From contig NZ_JACWFH010000007.1 in NCBI RefSeq assembly GCF_019749255.1, forward strand, positions 124,001 through 188,000: a DNA stretch of 64,000 nucleotides, given 5' to 3'. The translations under genes were made by a program, and so were the position numbers. Below, in pieces: positions 26,554-35,328 of the stretch (positions within the stretch are counted from its first letter, which is position 1; each line of letters starts with the position of its first letter). The notes beneath the pieces were generated by a model, which had not been told where the DNA came from, made no database searches, and saw only the letters and a program-made list of their open reading frames with translations. This DNA is from Mesobacillus maritimus. GTDB taxonomy: Bacteria > Bacillota > Bacilli > Bacillales > Cytobacillaceae.

Positions 26554-26567
26554 TGTAAGCGATTACT
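26554..26567 (+). promoter_or_regulatory. cre (CcpA) site before the ABC importer
   Basis: TGTAAGCGATTACT matches the cre consensus TGNNARCGNWWWCA at all but the last base. It lies 32 bp before the binding-protein start, in the likely leader, where CcpA would block transcription in glucose. Confidence 0.75.
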
Positions 26568-26598
26568 AAATAAATAGATAGAAGGGGGTTTCAAACTG

Positions 26599-27921
26599 AT
26601 GAAAAAGAAAGCGTTTTCCGTGGCGATGTCACTTGCTTTAGCAGGCAGTCTAGTATTAGCAGGATGTTCGTCATCAAGTTCGTCCGAAAAAGAAGGTGAA
26701 TCATCATCAAGTGGTGGTGATAAAACAGTTGTAAAAATGATGCACCTATGGCCAGAAGGAAGTTCAAAGGCTCAGTTTACAATTGTGGATGATATCATTA
26801 AGACATACGAGACCGAGCATCCCGACGTAGACATTCAAACTGAAATCTTAGCAAATGAGCAGTACAAAGAAAAAATTAAAGTTCTTTCAGCTTCTAATGA
26901 GCTTCCAGATGTAGGGATTACTTGGGCTGCGGGATATATGGAACCTTTCGTCGAGGGCAATATGTTTGCTCCTTTAGATGACATCCTTGAAAGCGGTCTA
27001 AAAGATCAATTTGTACCAGGTACAGTTGAAGCATTCGCACTTGATAATAAAACGTATGGTTTACCTCTGGAATTGAACATTGCGCCAGTCTACTACAATA
27101 AGGAAATCTTCGCAAAATATAAATTAGAGGTACCAACAACATATGATGAATTTTTAAATGTAGTGAAAACATTAGCTGATAATGGGGTTACCCCAGCAAC
27201 AGTAGGGAACAAAGACCGTTGGACTGGTTCTATGTGGTATATGTATCTTGCAGACCGAATTGGTGGACCGGAATCACTAAACAACGCTATAAGTCGCACA
27301 GGTAGCTTTGAAGATCCTGCTCTAGTCAAAGCAGCTGAGGAATTAGAAAAGCTTGTAGACATGGGTGCTTTTGTTAAAGGTTATAACGGGTTATCTAATG
27401 ATGAAGCAAAAGGTCACTTTATGAATGAACAAGCTGGAATGTATATCATGGGTACTTGGGAATTACCAAACTACACAACAAGCCCAGATGTTCCACAAGA
27501 GTTCAAAGACAAAATTGGTTACTTTAAGTTCCCTACCTATGAAGGTGGAAAAGGGGATATCGATAGTTTTGTAGGTGGCCCTGGTGTTGGACTGTTTGTA
27601 TCTGAAGATTCTAAAGTGAAAGATGTAGCAAAAGATTTTGTTTCTTACTTAGTTGAAGAATGGGGTAAGCGTTCTGTAACAGAAGCTGGTGTTATTCCTG
27701 CAACTAAGGTTGATACATCTGGTGCTGATCTTGCACAATTGTACATCGACATTCTTGATGACTTAAATAGTGCTTCGAACATTACATTATATGCGGATGT
27801 TCAGATGTCAGCAGGTGTTGCTGATGTTCACTTGAACATGATTCAGGCATTGTTTGGTGGAGAAGTGAGCCCTAAAGAGTTCGCTAAAACACAAGAAGAA
27901 GCACTTGCTTCCGAAGAATAA
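26599..27921 (+). CDS. Sugar ABC transporter substrate-binding lipoprotein
   Basis: A 440-aa extracellular solute-binding protein of family 1 (carbohydrate). The signal peptide ends in lipobox LVLAGC with lipidated Cys23, followed by a Ser-rich linker. The mature part has the usual ITWAAGYMEPFV, PLELNIAPVYYNKEIF and GPGVGLFVSEDSKVKDVAKDFVSYL segments. GGGGGTTTCAAAC precedes the ATG. It is the first gene of the importer with two permeases downstream. The sugar is unknown; the YesM/YesN/YesL context suggests an oligosaccharide from plant cell wall, as in B. subtilis, but no glycosidase is adjacent. Confidence 0.92.
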   Translation: MKKKAFSVAMSLALAGSLVLAGCSSSSSSEKEGESSSSGGDKTVVKMMHLWPEGSSKAQFTIVDDIIKTYETEHPDVDIQTEILANEQYKEKIKVLSASNELPDVGITWAAGYMEPFVEGNMFAPLDDILESGLKDQFVPGTVEAFALDNKTYGLPLELNIAPVYYNKEIFAKYKLEVPTTYDEFLNVVKTLADNGVTPATVGNKDRWTGSMWYMYLADRIGGPESLNNAISRTGSFEDPALVKAAEELEKLVDMGAFVKGYNGLSNDEAKGHFMNEQAGMYIMGTWELPNYTTSPDVPQEFKDKIGYFKFPTYEGGKGDIDSFVGGPGVGLFVSEDSKVKDVAKDFVSYLVEEWGKRSVTEAGVIPATKVDTSGADLAQLYIDILDDLNSASNITLYADVQMSAGVADVHLNMIQALFGGEVSPKEFAKTQEEALASEE

Positions 27922-27933
27922 GAAAAGAAAAAA

Positions 27934-27966
27934 AGAGGGCATATGGCTAATATGTCCTCTTCTTCA
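27934..27966 (+). terminator. Partial terminator between binding protein and permease genes
   Basis: AGAGGGCATAT/ATATGTCCTCT with a 5-nt loop and a broken T-run. Typical of importer operons that make more binding protein than permease. Confidence 0.65.
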
Positions 27967-27986
27967 TAGAAAGGTAGGGGCAAACC

Positions 27987-28868
27987 ATGAGAAACGTAAT
28001 GTCTAATAAATTTGTCATTACTCTATATACGCTTCCAGCTTTACTCCTTATTCTCGTACTTATTTACATCCCTATTGCAATGACAGGCTATTACGGGTTG
28101 ATGAAATGGGACGGAATAGGTGATATGACCTTCATAGGTTTAGAAAACTACATAAAGTTGATGCAAGATGGGAAGTTCTGGACTAGCGCCGGTCATTCTT
28201 TCTTATTAGGTCTTTTTTCAACACTGAGCTTGCTTATTTATCTAGCGATTTCACTTGTGTTAGCTAGTAAAATCAAAGGTTCGGATCTTCTAAGAAAAAT
28301 CTATTTGATTCCGATGTTATTGTCATCTGTTGCGATTGCTCAACTTTGGCTGAAAATTTTTGATCCGTCAAACGGGATGGCGAACCGAATACTAGAGTTT
28401 TTTGGGGTAGAAAATACACCGATCTGGTTAGCAGATCCAGATATCGCTTTATATGCGATCTTTATTCCAATTGTTTGGCAATATGCTGGATTTTATATTC
28501 TGATTTATTATGCAGCGTTAAAAAATGTACCTGAAGAGGTTGTTGAGGCAGCAAGAATTGATGGTGCAAGTCCGTTGCAAATAGCCTTTAAAATAAAATT
28601 ACCACTTATCTCTGGGGTATTTAAGGTAACGATTATGCTTGCAATTGTGGGATCGCTCAAATATTTTGATTTAATCTACGTCATGACAGGTGGCGGACCA
28701 AATGGGGCAAGTGAAGTAATGGCTTCTTATATGTACAAGGAAGCGTTTAAACTGAATAATTTTGGTTATGCCAGTGCGATTGGCTTTGGTTTACTTGTCA
28801 TTTGTCTTGGTATGACATGGTTGACTTCGAGATTGACCAAATCTGAAAATGACGAAGTTCAATATTAA
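27987..28868 (+). CDS. Sugar ABC transporter permease (MalF type)
   Basis: A 293-aa permease with six membrane helices. The EAA loop that docks the ATPase is visible as EVVEAARIDGASPLQIAFKIKLP. ATG 27987 follows AAAGGTAGGGG. It pairs with the next gene to form the channel. No ATPase is present in the operon, so a shared one such as MsmX is presumably used, as known for several Bacillus importers. Confidence 0.93.
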   Translation: MRNVMSNKFVITLYTLPALLLILVLIYIPIAMTGYYGLMKWDGIGDMTFIGLENYIKLMQDGKFWTSAGHSFLLGLFSTLSLLIYLAISLVLASKIKGSDLLRKIYLIPMLLSSVAIAQLWLKIFDPSNGMANRILEFFGVENTPIWLADPDIALYAIFIPIVWQYAGFYILIYYAALKNVPEEVVEAARIDGASPLQIAFKIKLPLISGVFKVTIMLAIVGSLKYFDLIYVMTGGGPNGASEVMASYMYKEAFKLNNFGYASAIGFGLLVICLGMTWLTSRLTKSENDEVQY

Positions 28869-28884
28869 GGGGGAGTGAAACAAG

Positions 28885-29781
28885 ATGAGTCAGCTTGCGA
28901 CTGAAAAACAAATTACACCGAACCTTTCTATTCCCAAAGAACCAAAGAAATCTTATTGGAACAAGATTGGTTATAGTCTTCTTTATGCAATATTAGGGAT
29001 TTTCGCAATCGTACAGATTTATCCGTTGATATGGTTGGTTATTTTCTCATTAAAAACCAATTCAGAGGTTTTTGGAGTGTCACCGTTCGCCTTACCAAAG
29101 GACCCACAATGGGGGAATTATACGAAAGCATGGACGCAGGGAAACATCGGCCTCTATTTTTTCAATAGTGTATGGATGACTTTGTTAGCGGTTTTTCTTA
29201 CGGTAATTATTGCAAGCTTTGTTACGTTTGCAATAACTAGAATGCAATGGAAACTGAGTGGACTTGTGCTTGGATTATTCATGGTAGGTTATATGATTCC
29301 GTTACATTCAACGTTGATTCCATTGTTTAATTTTTATAACAACTTAAATTTAATCGATAATCCAATTTCAATCATCTTGTCTTATACGGCATTTAATTTA
29401 CCGCTAACGATTATGATTTTGTTAGGGTTTTATAAAACGCTCCCAAGGGAAATTGAAGAGGCTGCAGTGATGGACGGTTGTTCAATTCACCGAATCTTTT
29501 TCCAAGTGACGCTACCAATGACCGTGCCAGTTTTATCAACAACTGTCATTATCAATATGATTTACAACTGGAATGAATTTGTGTTTGTTAATACATTTAT
29601 TAGTTCTGACAAATGGAAAACATTGACCGTTGGAATCAACAACTTTGTTGGGCAGTATTTAACTGACTGGGGTGCAATCGGAGCAACACTTGTCATTAGT
29701 ATCGTTCCAATATTAATTGCATTCTTATTATTAAGCGACAAAATCGTTGAAGGTATTTCTTCAGGTTCAATTAAGGGCTGA
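28885..29781 (+). CDS. Sugar ABC transporter permease (MalG type)
   Basis: A 298-aa second permease with six membrane helices and an EAA loop EIEEAAVMDGCSIHRIFFQVTLP. It starts 16 bp after the first permease with AAGGGGGAG, and is the last gene before a strong terminator. The N-terminal cytosolic extension (about 25 residues) is normal for the MalG group. Confidence 0.93.
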   Translation: MSQLATEKQITPNLSIPKEPKKSYWNKIGYSLLYAILGIFAIVQIYPLIWLVIFSLKTNSEVFGVSPFALPKDPQWGNYTKAWTQGNIGLYFFNSVWMTLLAVFLTVIIASFVTFAITRMQWKLSGLVLGLFMVGYMIPLHSTLIPLFNFYNNLNLIDNPISIILSYTAFNLPLTIMILLGFYKTLPREIEEAAVMDGCSIHRIFFQVTLPMTVPVLSTTVIINMIYNWNEFVFVNTFISSDKWKTLTVGINNFVGQYLTDWGAIGATLVISIVPILIAFLLLSDKIVEGISSGSIKG

Positions 29782-29814
29782 TACTACGAGGTAAAAAACT
29801 GGAATTTAATAATT

Positions 29815-29872
29815 AAGGCAGATAAGAAGGTTCCGCTAATTCAGAGGAACTTTCCTATCTGCCTTATTTTTT
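29815..29872. terminator. Terminator between importer operon and yesL
   Basis: AAGGCAGATA/TATCTGCCTT with an inner GGTTCC/GGAAC stem, followed by ATTTTTTT on the plus strand. Confidence 0.85.
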
Positions 29873-30504
29873 TATGTCGTTTCAGTGATTTGCTTTTTTT
29901 GTTCAATTTTAGTAAAAGCTGCATAGCATGTTGCCATTATAATCATAGAGGTAATACTACCACCAAAGAAAAATCCAATGCCAGGTATGGTTATTACGAT
30001 AAAGTATACGGCAACAATTCCGCTGATCATGACAAGATTTGAAAGAGGGTTAATCAGCATGATTAGAAAGGAGTTTTTAATCATTTCAAAAAACTTAACA
30101 TCATAATGAACATAAACTGGGAATAGATAAAGCAACGTCATAACACAGGTGAAAATAAACAAGTATAAAGGAATATGGATGATACTTGTAAAACTGCTAC
30201 CATTGTTTTTCATGAAAACTAAATCAAGAAAAAGTAAGCCAGTAACAACAAGGATAATCATACCTAGTATATTGCTTTTTCGGAATTCCTTTTTAAAAGT
30301 TTTCCAAAAAGTAGAAAACACTGGGACATCTGTTTCTCCGATGAGCCATTTACGAATCACGGTAAACATAGAAATGGTTGACGGGAAAAAACCAAAGATA
30401 CCAAGACCTGCTATAGAAAAACCTAGCCATAATAAGTTGATATAGGCAAATTTTGTAATCCATTCTGTTACAGCAAATAGCCCATTGATTGAAAATCGAT
30501 TCAT
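29872..30504 (-). CDS. yesL: DUF624 / YesL family membrane protein
   Basis: A 210-aa membrane protein with five to six helices, beginning MNRFSINGLFAVTEWITKFAYINLLWLGFSIAGL and containing FPSTISMFTVIRKWL..F.TFWKTFKKEFRKSN, which are typical of YesL/DUF624. The family is found beside YesM/YesN systems and sugar importers, where it is thought to help sensing or uptake; exact role unknown. ATG 30504 follows AGAGGAGG. It converges with the importer operon. Confidence 0.88.
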   Translation of the reverse strand: MNRFSINGLFAVTEWITKFAYINLLWLGFSIAGLGIFGFFPSTISMFTVIRKWLIGETDVPVFSTFWKTFKKEFRKSNILGMIILVVTGLLFLDLVFMKNNGSSFTSIIHIPLYLFIFTCVMTLLYLFPVYVHYDVKFFEMIKNSFLIMLINPLSNLVMISGIVAVYFIVITIPGIGFFFGGSITSMIIMATCYAAFTKIEQKKQITETT

Positions 30505-30786
30505 TTTTTCCTCCTCTAAACAAAGTGGTCAACACGAGGTTGTAAGGGTTTTCTTATCAGGTGAAATTCAAACAGATAACTACTTTTATTATATAGTAAT
30601 TTATGTTTTTTCGATAGATGTGGAGGGGGCTAGGAAAGTGAAAAAAGAGAGAATAGGAGATTAACTTAACACGGTGCACTTTTTGAGGATGATTAAGATA
30701 ATCGGTGATGCGAAATGAGAGTGTTCCGTTAGTATATGATGGTCGTGGCAAATTTGGTAGAGGGATTCTAAAAGCAAGCTATAAAA

Positions 30787-30819
30787 CCGTTCATTGGTTA
30801 GTTTGTAACCAATGAACGG
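30787..30819 (-). terminator. Terminator after acidic lipoprotein gene
   Basis: CCGTTCATTGGTTA/TAACCAATGAACGG, a 14-bp perfect stem, with TTTTAT on the minus strand. The rest of 30505-30836 shows no convincing gene. Confidence 0.85.
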
Positions 30820-30836
30820 ATTCTACTAAGTGTTTT

Positions 30837-31172
30837 TTATTTTATTTCCTCATCGGATAGGCTATTTTCTGTTTCAAGTCCTGAGTCAATCTCTGCGTCA
30901 AGTTCACTATTATCATTTTCCTCGGGTTTCATTTCAGTTTCCAATGACTCATCTTCTCCTTCACTGGACGCGGGATCTTCGGTATTTGTTTCACCTTCAA
31001 AAGATCCTTCGGTTTCCACTTCACTATTTGGTTCCTCTTGGTTTATATTGCCATTAACGGGTTCTTCCTGAGGAGACATATCGCCTTCTATGTCTTGAGT
31101 ATTGCCACAAGCGGCAATTACCATAAAGGTAACGAATACAAACACCAATTTCCAAAGTTTTTTTGCTATCAT
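30837..31172 (-). CDS. Acidic low-complexity lipoprotein
   Basis: A 111-aa secreted lipoprotein with signal peptide KKLWKLVFVFVTFMVIAAC, lipidated at the Cys of VIAAC. The mature part is a disordered chain of Glu, Asp, Ser and Asn (for example PQEEPVNGNINQEEP) with no aromatic residues, so it is unlikely to be an enzyme. ATG 31172 has GGAGG at 7 nt; an ATG two codons earlier is too close to it. Function unknown; such tails can act as cation binders or as spacers in the wall. Confidence 0.7.
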   Translation of the reverse strand: MIAKKLWKLVFVFVTFMVIAACGNTQDIEGDMSPQEEPVNGNINQEEPNSEVETEGSFEGETNTEDPASSEGEDESLETEMKPEENDNSELDAEIDSGLETENSLSDEEIK

Positions 31173-31714
31173 GGTCATTCCTCCAATTGTGATTTATTCA
31201 AGGCTCCAAAATCAAATGCAACTAGACGTTTTAACATCTCCCTTCCATTAAAAACTATAGCCAAGTATAAACAAGCTTTTTTGAAAATCATGTCGATTCG
31301 TCTACATTACAGACGGTTTAAACAACTTGATAACTACTGTTAATGTTTGAAAAATTCCTATATCATGACTAAAGGTGTAGTTGTTTCTTATCACGGGAGT
31401 TCGATCATAGTCCTTCTATAAAGCTTGAAGGAATTTATTCCAGGACATTCTCCCCTCGAAAATAGTTTCCTTGGATGATTTGTCAAGACTTTTTCCTCAC
31501 ATTCAAAAACTGTTTTACATTTCTAACGTTACATACAGTTTACGAAGGTCAAAAATCAAAATCAGAACGACATTTAAAGTTAATAGGGTTGCTATGGAGA
31601 TTAGGGGAAAATTTGAAGATTTTGTTAACAATTCAAGGTATTACAGGAAACAAGCGGAAAAGCCCTGAATATATACTAAAGGAAATATTCTAAATGTTTG
31701 AGGAGGAATAGGTG
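31173..31714. other. Intergenic stretch without a supported gene
   Basis: AT-rich sequence of 540 bp between the divergent lipoprotein and DJ-1 genes. Two overlapping 65-72 codon frames (31471-31693) exist but lack ribosome sites and each other's support. Nothing else is recognised. Confidence 0.5.
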
Positions 31715-32263
31715 ATGGCAAAAAAAGTGTTACTATTAGCGGGGGATGCGGTTGAGGCACTTGAAATCTATTATCCATATTTTAGGTGCATCGAGGAAGG
31801 CTATGATGTCCAAATTGCCGCCCCATCAAAAAAGAAGCTTCAAACTGTTGTTCACGATTTCGTTGGGTGGGATACCTATACGGAAAGTAAAGGCTACATG
31901 ATCGAGGCACAGCTTTCATTTGATGAGGTTAATCCCGAGGAATACGACGGATTAATTATTCCAGGTGGTAGAGCACCAGAATATATTCGATTAGACGAGC
32001 ATGTCCCGAAAATAGTTGCTCATTTTTTTGAAGCTAATAAACCGGTAGGAGCTATTTGTCACGCAACACTAGTATTATCAACCGTTCATCAATATTTAAA
32101 GGGACGAGAGCTGACAGCTTATATTGCTTGCAAGCCGGATGTAGAAGCTGCAGGTGCGACTTATATTAATGAACCTCTTCATGTGCAAGGAAACCTTGTA
32201 TCCGGACACGCATGGCCAGATTTACCAGGGTTTATGAAAGAATTTATTAAGATATTAGCCTAA
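31715..32263 (+). CDS. DJ-1/PfpI family protein
   Basis: A 182-aa protein of the DJ-1/ThiJ/PfpI superfamily. The nucleophile elbow is AICHATLVLS, with the reactive Cys, and the acidic partner lies in the early strand region (AGDAVEALEIYYPYF). GGRAPEYIRLDE and SGHAWPDLPGF are family marks of the PfpI group. Activities in the family include glyoxal detoxification and chaperone-like repair. ATG 31715 (GTG 31712 just before) follows AGGAGGAATAG. Monocistronic. Confidence 0.9.
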   Translation: MAKKVLLLAGDAVEALEIYYPYFRCIEEGYDVQIAAPSKKKLQTVVHDFVGWDTYTESKGYMIEAQLSFDEVNPEEYDGLIIPGGRAPEYIRLDEHVPKIVAHFFEANKPVGAICHATLVLSTVHQYLKGRELTAYIACKPDVEAAGATYINEPLHVQGNLVSGHAWPDLPGFMKEFIKILA

Positions 32264-32309
32264 AGTTGTTTACTTGTTGTGTTATTCAACATAAGCGATA
32301 TAGATTCAT

Positions 32310-32342
32310 CCTCCAGCCAAAATTGGTTGGAGGAATTTTATT
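32310..32342 (+). terminator. Terminator after DJ-1 gene
   Basis: CCTCCAGCCAA/TTGGTTGGAGG stem (one G-T pair) followed by AATTTTATT. Confidence 0.72.
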
Positions 32343-32448
32343 ATTGATGAGTACAACTTTCTTAAAAGATAATGTTTTTTCTATTTAAGAGAGTACTTCA
32401 TTTGTTCCTCAATTATAATAAGAAGAAAAGTGAAAAGGATGTGGACTT

Positions 32449-32841
32449 TTGGATTATAAATTTACTTCTTTATTTTCCGAAATTGGTGGACAGGAGACAA
32501 TAGATAAATTAGTGCATGCTTTTTATCCACGTGTATATGAAGACGAAGAGCTTAAGCCGTTGTTTGAAGGAGATATGAAAGAAATTCAACGTAAGCAAAG
32601 AATGTTTTTATCTCAATTTCTGGGAGGACCACCTTTGTATAGCGAAGAGTTTGGGCCACCAGCAATGCGACAACGCCATCTTCCGTTTGAAATCACACCG
32701 AAAAGAGCAGAACGTTGGTTAAATTGTATGAGGGGCGCCTTTGATGAAATTGGTTTATCTGACACACCAGCTGGGGAAGCGTTTTATGATCGTTTAACAC
32801 AAGTAGCTAAAATAATGGTTAATAGTCTGGATGAAAACTAA
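32449..32841 (+). CDS. Group II truncated hemoglobin (YjbI-like)
   Basis: A 130-aa truncated globin of the O group. The proximal heme His is H77 in MRQRHLPFEI and the B10 Tyr region is AFYPRVY; the group II mark GGPPLYSE is present. Roles include O2/NO chemistry and peroxidase-like protection. The TTG start at 32449 is read from GGATGTGGACTT. In B. subtilis the gene sits next to yjbH (thiol-stress adaptor); here it stands alone. Confidence 0.9.
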   Translation: MDYKFTSLFSEIGGQETIDKLVHAFYPRVYEDEELKPLFEGDMKEIQRKQRMFLSQFLGGPPLYSEEFGPPAMRQRHLPFEITPKRAERWLNCMRGAFDEIGLSDTPAGEAFYDRLTQVAKIMVNSLDEN

Positions 32842-33111
32842 GAGAATCACTAATCACAATGGTACAAATAAAAGTGTTATTTACAACAAACAACTAGAAG
32901 TAAGCCAATCTTTCCAAGTGGACGATTGGTCTTTTGTCTTTTTTGTTAAAGAATCTATTCGAATAAGAAAAATTTTTAAGTACCCCTTCGTCAGACTCAA
33001 GGTAGTAAAAGAGCTGCTTGGTAAAATCATATAAGGTATTCACCCTTCTCTCATAAAGAAAATAACAAACGTGCATAATAACATCAGTATAAAGAGTAGG
33101 AGGACTTCAAT

Positions 33112-34782
33112 GTGAGTACAAAATATACCTTATCGTTTTTTGCCTTAGGTGGGTTGAATGAAGTCGGGAAAAATATGTACGCTATCCAATATGGGGATGA
33201 CATTGTCATTATTGATTGTGGGAATAAGTTTCCTGATGAAAGTCTCCTTGGAATTGATTTAATTATCCCAGATGTTAGTTATTTACAAGAGAACCGGGAA
33301 AAAATAAAGGCGCTAATTTTGACACATGGGCATGAAGACCATATTGGTGCGATTCCATTCTTTTTAAAGAAGCTAAATGTCCCTGTCTACGCAACTCGCT
33401 TTACCCTTGGGTTGATTGAATTAAAACTTAAGGAACACAAACTCTTAAGAGAAACGGAACTAAACGAAATTGATTCCAATTCAAGCTTAAGTTTCGATAA
33501 AATGAAAGTAAACTTCTTTAAGGTGAATCACAGTATTCCAGATTGTTTAGGGATTGTATTTCACACTCCAGAGGGGACCGTTGTACATACCGGTGATTTT
33601 AAATTCGATTTAACACCTGTCAACAAACAGTACGCAGACCTCCATAAAATGGCGAAAATCGGTAGTGAAGGAGTGTTGCTTCTCATTTCCGAAAGTACAA
33701 ATGCTGAACGACCAGGCTTTACACCATCAGAACAAATGGTTGGGGAACATATTACAGAAGCATTTATGAAGGCTCGAGGAAAGGTGATTATTAGCACTTT
33801 TGCTTCAAATATTAATCGTGTTCAACAAGTGGTTGAAGGTGCTATCACTACTAATCGTAAACTTGCTTTACTTGGAAGAAGCATGGTCAATGTCGTTGAG
33901 GTTGCGATGGAACGAGGGTATTTAGATATGCCTGAAGGAATGCTCATTGAACCTGACCAAATTGAAGACTTGCCTCCAGAAAAAGTGGTCATCCTTTGCA
34001 CAGGAAGTCAAGGGGAGCCGAACGCAGCACTGGCACGTCTATCCACCGGGAATTTCCGTGGAGTTGAAGTTTATCCGGGGGATACAGTCATCTTTGCAGC
34101 TGGTCCTATACCGGGAAATGAAAAAAACGTAACAAAAATTGTTGATAATTTATATGCATTAGGCGCAAAAGTAATCTATGGTTCTGGAAGCACAACGGGA
34201 ATGCATGTATCTGGACACGGGTATCAGGAAGATTTAAAATTAATGCTCACCTTAATGAAACCGACTTACTTTATCCCTATTCACGGAGAACTAAGGATGC
34301 TTCATCATCACCGGATGCTTGCTGAATCTGTCGGAGTGGAACCAGGACATTCATTTATTTTAAATAATGGCGATGTTGTTGATATTGAGAATTCAACTGC
34401 TAGGCAAACTCGCAGTGTTCAAGTGGGGAATATTTATGTAGATGGCATTGGTGTTGGAGATGTCGGCGATGTTGTATTACGAGACCGAAAGCAACTATCC
34501 GAGGACGGTATGTTGGTGATTATTTTATCAATGGGAAAAAGAGATGGAAAGCTTGTCTCAGAACCTGATACCATCACACGCGGATTTGTTTATGCTCGCA
34601 ATAATGAAGAATTATTAAAAGACGTGAATAGATTAGTAAGCAAAACCGTTAACGAACAATCTGGACGAAACAAAAATGATTGGGGAAGTATTAAACAACA
34701 AATTAAGAAATCAGTAGGCCAATATTTATTTGCACAGACGAAGCGAAAGCCGATGATTTTGCCGATTATCATTGAAGTGTAA
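33112..34782 (+). CDS. Ribonuclease J family protein (possible third paralogue)
   Basis: A 556-aa MBL/beta-CASP nuclease with 5'-exo and endo activity on RNA. The metal motif H72-x-H74-E-D76-H77 (LTHGHEDHIGA) is intact, as are THTGDFKFD-like VVHTGDFKFDLTP, ATFASN-like STFASNINR, and the C-terminal KRKPMILPIIIEV. GTG 33112 follows AGGAGG. It is not next to rpoY, the usual partner of RNase J1, and shares features with both J1 (full active site) and J2 (for example AERPGFTPSE). It could be a third RNase J, which some Bacillaceae carry. Monocistronic. Confidence 0.88.
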   Translation: MSTKYTLSFFALGGLNEVGKNMYAIQYGDDIVIIDCGNKFPDESLLGIDLIIPDVSYLQENREKIKALILTHGHEDHIGAIPFFLKKLNVPVYATRFTLGLIELKLKEHKLLRETELNEIDSNSSLSFDKMKVNFFKVNHSIPDCLGIVFHTPEGTVVHTGDFKFDLTPVNKQYADLHKMAKIGSEGVLLLISESTNAERPGFTPSEQMVGEHITEAFMKARGKVIISTFASNINRVQQVVEGAITTNRKLALLGRSMVNVVEVAMERGYLDMPEGMLIEPDQIEDLPPEKVVILCTGSQGEPNAALARLSTGNFRGVEVYPGDTVIFAAGPIPGNEKNVTKIVDNLYALGAKVIYGSGSTTGMHVSGHGYQEDLKLMLTLMKPTYFIPIHGELRMLHHHRMLAESVGVEPGHSFILNNGDVVDIENSTARQTRSVQVGNIYVDGIGVGDVGDVVLRDRKQLSEDGMLVIILSMGKRDGKLVSEPDTITRGFVYARNNEELLKDVNRLVSKTVNEQSGRNKNDWGSIKQQIKKSVGQYLFAQTKRKPMILPIIIEV

Positions 34783-34800
34783 TGGAATAAAACAAGCTAG

Positions 34801-34833
34801 AAAAAACTCTGTCTAATGTGGTAGAGTTTTTTC
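34801..34833 (+). terminator. Terminator after RNase J gene
   Basis: AAAAAACTCT/AGAGTTTTTT with a 12-nt loop and long T-run. Confidence 0.82.
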
Positions 34834-35328
34834 TTTGTTTAAATGGTTACTTTAGTTGTGATATCCGCTTTATTTAAGGGCTCCATTACACTTTAATCCT
34901 TACGAAGGAATTAGGGGTTGAGTTTAATTAATTTTCAAAGTTGGTATTTATTCACTTTTGGTCAAATACCTTAAAACTGATGGGTACTGTGGACTGTTGT
35001 TTAGGTTTTTAAAATGGGCTAAAAGGCGTGCAATTATTTTTTATAGTTGGTTTTGTTTGCTGGAAATGGTATTCTTTTTAACAATGAATAAGTTTTCGAG
35101 AAAAAGAAACTTTTTGTATATTAAAACGTCTAATATATAGTACAAGATTGATAGACTTTGTAATTTTTTGTTACTAAGTTTAGTTCAAGCTTTTTTCGTG
35201 TAATTGTATACATATGATTTGTATATGCTTTAGGGCATTTTTGAAGCAGTAAGTATTTTTACGGTAAGTGTAAGTGGAGTAGATTGCTCACCTTGCTAGT
35301 AAGAATGGTGGAAGAAAGAAGGGTATTT
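34834..35328. other. Intergenic stretch before ltaS-like gene
   Basis: About 495 bp of AT-rich sequence. A short imperfect hairpin (TTAATCCTT/AAGGAATTA near 34893-34914) and a 60-codon frame without ribosome site are all that is seen. It probably holds the promoter of the following gene, but no element is convincing. Confidence 0.45.

Noticed and set aside
31471-31693. Two overlapping frames of 65-72 codons before the DJ-1 gene
   Set aside because: No ribosome site at either start, AT-biased composition, and the frames conflict with each other.
34958-35140. 60-codon frame before the ltaS-like gene
   Set aside because: No ribosome site and no recognisable domain; likely chance frame in AT-rich DNA.
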